NCBI RefSeq assembly: GCF_046630445.1
Contig: NC_092339.1
Coordinates: forward strand, 313,843,501-313,907,500
Reading direction: 5' to 3'
From: Rutidosis leptorrhynchoides
Lineage: Eukaryota; Streptophyta; Magnoliopsida; Asterales; Asteraceae
DNA length: 64,000 nucleotides
Below the pieces are notes generated by a model. The model made no database searches and had not been told where the DNA came from. It worked only from the letters and a program-made list of their open reading frames with translations. Shown here piece after piece: positions 58,950-64,000 of this stretch (the stretch's first letter is position 1; each line of letters begins with the position of its first letter). A program made the translations under genes and the position numbers.

Positions 58950-60938
58950 TGATAAGGCTAAAAAGGAACATATATTTTATAGCATTATTCCCCAAGAAAG
59001 ACAAGATTTTAGTTGGTATTGTTCGATTTACAAGCAATATTCGTTTAAATATTAAAAAGTGAAGACAAAAGGCAGATTCGACAAATTGAAGACAAAAAGG
59101 TCCAAAGAGCTAAAAAGTACAAGATACAACTAAAAAGGTTCAAAATATTGATGAGGAACGTCTCAAAATGACAAGAGTACAAGTTACAAGACGCAAAGTA
59201 CACGATATAAAATAATACGCGAAGACGTCCGAAAATCCGGAACCGGGACCTGAGCCAAGAAGAAACGCCCGACGCAACGGACCAAAAATATCTAGTCTAC
59301 TATGCACAAGAATATAATATAATATATATATAATTATATATAATTATATATTATATATTATATTACGTCGGCAAGAAGAAAACAAAGCAATTTGGCTGGA
59401 TCCAGGGTGGCCATGCGACTCGCATGGCCAGAGGCACAAAATCCATGCGAGTCGCATGGAGTGAAAATGCTGGTCAGGTCCTATATAAAGCCAGTTTTCT
59501 GCCGAGTTTTAAAAGAAAAGAATATCTATCTCTCTCTCAATATATACGTAATATATATATATATAATTTATATTTTAATTTTAATTTTAATTTTAAATCC
59601 TAATAATAAGGGTATGTTAGCGAATGTTGTAAGGGTGTAAGTCGAAATTCTGTCCGTGTAACGCTACGCTATTTTTAATCATTGTAAGTTATGTTCAACC
59701 TTTTTATATTAATGTCTCGTAGCTAAGTTATTATTATGCTTATTTAAAACGAAGTAATCATGATGTTGAGCTAATTACTAAAATTGGGTAATTGGGCTTT
59801 GTACCATAATTGGGGTTTGGACAAAAGAACGACACTTGTGGAAACTAGACTATGGGCTATTAATGGGCTTTATATTTGTTTAACTAAATGAAAGTTTGTT
59901 AATGTTAATATAAAGATTTACAATTGGGCGTCCCTATAAATTACCATATACACTCGATCGGACACGATGGGCGGGGTATTTATATGTACGAATAATCGTT
60001 CATTTAACCGGACACGGGAATGGATTAATAGCCACTAGAATAATCAAAACAGGGGTGAAATTACATTCAAGGGTAATTGGTGTAATTGTTAACAAAGTGG
60101 TAAAACCTTGGTTTACACGCAGTCGATAACCTGGTGTATTCATTAAACAAAGTATTAAAACCTTGTTACAATTCGAATCCCCAATTAGTTGGAATATTTA
60201 ACTTCGGGTATAAGAATAATTTGATGAGGACACTCGCACTTTATATTTATGACTGATGGACTGTTATGGACATAAACCAGACGGACATATTAAATAATCC
60301 AGGACAAAGGACAATTAACCCATGGGCATAAAACTAAAATCAACACGTCAAACATCATGATTATGGAAGTTTAAATAAGCATAATTCTTTTATTTCATAT
60401 TTAATTTCCTTTATTTTATATTTAATTGCACTTCTAATTATCGCACTTTTATTTATTGTTATTTAATCGCACTTTTAATTATCGTACTTTTAATTATCGC
60501 AAGTTTATTTTATCGCACTTTTATTATTTGCAATTTCATTATCGTTATTTACTTTACGCTTTAATTTAAGTCTTGTATTTATTTTATATTTTACATTAGG
60601 TTTTAACTGCGACTAAAATCTTAAAATCGACAAACCGGTCATTAAACGGTAAAAACCCCCCTTTATAATAATAATATTACTTATATATATGTTTGTATTT
60701 TTATAAAAGTAAACTAATATAGCGTTGAGCTTTGTTTAAAGATTTCCCTGTGGAACGAACCGGACTTACTAAAAACTACACTACTGAACGATTAGGTACA
60801 CTGCCTATAAGTGTTGTAGCAAGGTTTAAGTATATCCATTCTATAAATAAATAAATATCTTGTGTAAAATTGTATCGTATTTAATAGTGTTTTCTGCTAA
60901 AATTAATAACTATTTTATATACACCTCGCATGACATCA
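58950..60938 (+). repeat. 3' LTR of element B
   Basis: 1989 bp, nearly identical to 43725-45711. Paired palindromes are at 59411-59459 with no decay. Confidence 0.93.
59411..59459. promoter_or_regulatory. Paired odd palindromes, 3' LTR of B
   Basis: CCATGCGACTCGCATGG (59411-59427) and CCATGCGAGTCGCATGG (59443-59459), identical to the 5' LTR copy. Confidence 0.88.
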
Positions 60939-60943
60939 GTGAC

Positions 60944-61956
60944 TATACTAGCATGGTCTGGGACTGAAAATGTACTAAGGGTCTAGCCAGATGTTTCACT
61001 ATGAAAGAGTCCTCAGTCGGAATCCAAAGCTTGATAGACTTGCTACAACCGTTGTGCCTCATTCGATCTTACGTTGTATCCGATAGACTTCTCTTATCAA
61101 GGGGTGACACAGATAGTGTACTCTGAATCTGGGTTCGCGACTTCCCAATAACAGTGCCTATAACTACGTTCTATTAGTTGGAAAAGCGATTGAGTTTAAA
61201 GCATAATCGAAAAGCATTTCAACAGCATACACAAACCATAATATTATTTCGGCATTATAACTGCTTACATCATAGCATACACTAAAGATAACTACTCACT
61301 AATCATGGCAACAATATCACATAACATAATGATAGAAGACATTATAAAGATAAGGGATAGAAGTACCAGTAGATTAAACGAGTTCTGAATACAAAAGTGA
61401 CAACTTTAAGACTCCAGACCGCTCCTAATACAATCTTCAGCGTTCTTCTCCGGGTACTAGGTTTCCCGCATGGAGTTGAAGGCCTTGAGAGTATGACTAA
61501 CATTGTACAAGAGAGAGAAAGAAGTGAATTGAAGTGTGTGTTGGAATGAATGACAAAGACCCTTTAAATAAACAAGAATTTTGCCTGCAAACGGCTGGCA
61601 AGCCGTTTGGCAGGCCGTATTTGGCAAGCCATTTGCCAGGTAAGCCGTTTCTTAGGCCCGTTTGCTGGACCATTTGGCAGGCCGTTTGCCATACTGGCAA
61701 GCTGTATGGCAGGCCATTTTTGGTGCCTGGTCAGCCTTGATTCACTGGATCGTAAGTTGATTTCTTGTCTTTCACCGTTTTCGCTCTAGAATCTTCGTTT
61801 TAGCTCCGATTCTCTTGATTCTTTTTGCACCGTCTTCGTAATTACTTATTCTTCAATTCTAACCGACGAAGTGGGTATTTTGCCGACAAAGTTTGAACCT
61901 TTCTTGTTTTTGGGCCTTAATACCGGGGTGAAAACGTGACTTTTTAGCCGATATCA
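60944..61956 (-). mobile_element. 3' LTR of element C, right part (U3 side)
   Basis: On the minus strand it starts TGATATCGGCTAAAAAG directly after an AGGA-loop hairpin and AAGTGTGAGATA, the Athila-type hairpin/PPT arrangement. It carries a cluster of GGCAAGCC-type palindromes (61589-61718) and a TATA-like TTTATTTAAAG (61562-61573) just downstream of them. Confidence 0.65.
61589..61718. promoter_or_regulatory. Palindrome cluster upstream of the TATA-like site in the LTR of C
   Basis: AAACGGCTGGCAAGCCGTTT (61589-61608) has 8-bp arms. It is followed by about six variants of GGCAGGCCGT, GGCAAGCCAT and TGGCAAGCTG over 110 bases. It lies about 15 bases upstream of the TATA-like site on the minus strand. 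Confidence 0.6.
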
Positions 61957-64000
61957 AATATCTCACACTTAGACTTTGCTTGTCCTCAAGCAAACTCTCA
62001 TTTCCTTAAGAATCTTTTCGGCTTTTCTTTTCTAATAGCCTAAGCGGTTTGTTTTTATTATAAGAGCAAAAAAGATAAGGTGAGTCATCTATGTTAGGAT
62101 TGAAACTATCTCTTCAAGCATGCGAGGAGGTTACATGACATAGGCTAGCTTTCACGAGTCACTCAAATCACTCAAGTGTTCAGGGTTCCCTATAGATCTA
62201 ACAAATGAATACACTCATAGCCAGTCATGCTGCACCCATAATCATAGGCTTGATAAAGACTCAAATCCTTGCTGCTAATGCAAGAACGGTAGTAATCTCA
62301 GCTTTATAGGTCATTTGTCAATGATGGAAAAGGAATTTTGGAGTGGTAGTGAAGTTGTTTTTGAGGGGTGAGATAAAAGGGGAATGTAGTCTTTATACAG
62401 ACTTTTATTCGGATAGATAGGAGTGCTGAAGTATTTTGAGAAGCACTTTTGAACTTTTCTTCATTTGATAATCATTTTCGGTCGAGTTCTCTTCGGTAAT
62501 TCTCTTTATTTTGTTCTGCTCCTTTTTCAGAACTTTACACATTTTTTTTGGAGACTTCATCTCGATAAAATTTTTGCCGGTAAACTTTTTCAACACCTTT
62601 GCCATGATACTTGAGAGGTTTATAACATCGGGTTTTCGGAAGGAATCTCGTTTTCTGGATTTTTCGAGTAATAGTAAAGGTGATGTGGATGTGGTGGTGG
62701 AGTAGAAGTAGTGGAGGTGCGAAAGGCTTATGTTTGACAAATGGCTAGCTCTTTTGATTACAACCGAATCACGTTTCGCTGCTTGGAGATGTAGATCTAA
62801 AGCAAGTTCTGATTCTGAGCACAGACATCGACACTCTCAACGGAAAATAGTGAAGCATTAAAGATGAATGCTGGTCTTATTTGGGGTGCCTCACCATAAT
62901 CAATTTAGGTCGATAATGCCTTAATCATGCAATACTCTATTAGAGATTTGGTTCAACCTAACAAGATTTCCACCTTACTTAAGCCTTATTTTTATTGACA
63001 AACATTTTAGGTTTTCAAAAATACTTTTTCGAAAAGGGTTTCTTTTACAAAAATTTTGAAATTTGGCTTAAGGACTTGGAATCTTCGTAATGGGTTATTT
63101 TAATATAGCATAAAAAGATTATACCAACATCCCACACTTAGACGAACATTGTCCTCAATGTTCCTAGTGTATCCCACACTTAGGAGTTTTAGTTGAAGAT
63201 TTGGGAGTATTTGTCTAGTGTTTTAATTGGGTGTTATCCCACACTTAGTGATAAGCTAGGATGTGGCATAGTTTGAATCTTGAGCTAGTAGCGAGAAGGA
63301 AAGAAATACCCCTAGCAGATGCGGCTGGCTTTTAATCCTTGCGTCTTTATCAGCTCATTTGTCGTCCTTTATTCTTCTACTCTACTTTATTGTACGGGTT
63401 TCCTCCTGAGAAGCGCTTTTGTTTAAGGTCGTTGGCTCGACCGTAGTGATGCTTTAAAAAGCAAACATTCCTCGCTGATGGTTGTGATATTGGTATTCTC
63501 GAGGGAATGTGAGTCTTGGTGGATAAATCCTTAGAAAGTGTCGGACCAATAGTGGTAGTAGATCCGGTACTTCTCTTGAAGATCTTCTGAAAGATAAGTA
63601 GTGCGCAGTTTCGGCTCTTGATAAGTAGTGCTGGTGGTGATTGTTTCTCTGATGGGATGCTCATTTCGGAGGTCTTCAAACAATGTTAGAAACTGTATCT
63701 TTAGAATTTTGAAGTCTTCAGAATGGTGATCTCCACAGTAGGAGTCTGTAGCTTTGCACAGATTAGTTAAGAGACGAAGCTGAAAAGAAGTGAACAGCAA
63801 TCCTGATCCGAGTATTAATTTAACCGTCTTTGAGTATATATCTCGACATCCAGCTTTAAATGTGAAACTTGGATCTATGGATTCGTGAAAGATATGTGAT
63901 ATCTGCTTCGTAACATAGGTGGAAATGTTGACTCGATCTGGTTCAAGATGAGAGAACGGATTATTTCACCTTGCTTCCTCCGTAACAGCGTCTCATAACT
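61957..64000 (-). mobile_element. 3' interior of Athila-like element C (partial)
   Basis: Minus-strand non-coding 3' region. Hairpins TTGCTTG-AGGA-CAAGCAA (61976-61993) and AACATTG-AGGA-CAATGTT (63145-63162). AAGTGTGGG-type motifs (minus strand) at about 61963, 63131, 63173 and 63239. Small open frames (a Lys-rich one at 62405-62740, another at 63531-63800) have no recognisable content. The coding part, if present, lies beyond 64000. Confidence 0.55.

Larger units (their letters stand above)
43725..60938 (+). mobile_element. Athila-type LTR retrotransposon B (complete, apparently young)
   Basis: LTRs are 43725-45711 and 58950-60938. The target-site duplication is GTGAC (43720-43724 and 60939-60943). 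A line-by-line look finds only two substitutions and a 2-bp AT-run change between the LTRs. All components are present and open: primer site, 1868-codon gag-pol, zinc-knuckle ORF, spliced ORF1-type gene, hairpin and PPT. It is the best candidate here for an autonomous, recently active element. It sits in the LTR of element C. Confidence 0.93.

Noticed and set aside
62405..62740. Lys-rich 111-codon minus-strand frame as a gene
   Set aside because: It lies in the 3' non-coding part of element C, low complexity, without recognisable domain.

Overview
The window is plant nuclear DNA. It has GT-AG introns, a plant MKP1-type phosphatase 3' end, plant F-box/LRR genes, tRNA-derived SINEs and Athila-type and chromovirus-type Ty3/gypsy retrotransposons. 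The LTR termini (TGTAACGACCCG, TGTGACGACCCG, TGATAATGC) are of a kind I associate with Asteraceae. That family assignment is recollection, not proof.

Bases 1 to about 11,330 are the gene-bearing part. They hold the 3' end of a MAP kinase phosphatase gene (plus strand), an unrecognised and possibly decayed minus-strand coding stretch, two tandem F-box genes (the first frameshifted in a T-run, the second without an ATG and perhaps spliced onto the first), two copies of one SINE family and some small repeats.

From 11,333 to the end the window is a stack of nested LTR retrotransposons, which I reconstructed from target-site duplications. An outer LTR (E, from 11,333) was hit by a solo LTR (D, 12,756-42,496, TSD TAAAA). 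D was hit by Athila element A (16,628-42,429, TSD CCAAC). The pol of A was hit by a minus-strand, gag-only chromovirus-type element F (23,572-32,299, TSD CCTTA). E also carries the 3' LTR of a minus-strand Athila-like element C (about 42,842-61,956, body continuing past 64,000). That LTR was hit by Athila element B (43,725-60,938, TSD GTGAC). B looks very young: its LTRs are almost identical and its 1,868-codon gag-pol is open. A carries stop codons and the F insertion.

A and B share one layout: LTR, tRNA-Asp-type primer site, long leader, gag-pol, a small zinc-knuckle ORF, a spliced Athila ORF1 (env-position) gene, a conserved non-coding 3' region, a hairpin with loop AGGA, polypurine tract, LTR. 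Their gag-pol is nearly identical, while the env-position exon is strongly diverged between more conserved flanks.

The most unusual signal is a set of short palindromes whose arms change in a compensating way. In A and B a pair of 17-bp odd palindromes, centred 31-32 bp apart, lies just upstream of the LTR TATA box and recurs in the leader and before the env-position gene. The inner core GCGA-C/G-TCGC is constant, but the outer arms are CTCC/GGAG in A and CCAT/ATGG in B. F has analogous paired palindromes in its LTRs (centres 20 bp apart) and three arrays of hairpin units with covarying arms. C and E carry related promoter-proximal or tandem hairpin modules. This suggests a modular cis-acting system in plant LTR elements. 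All comparisons were made by eye.
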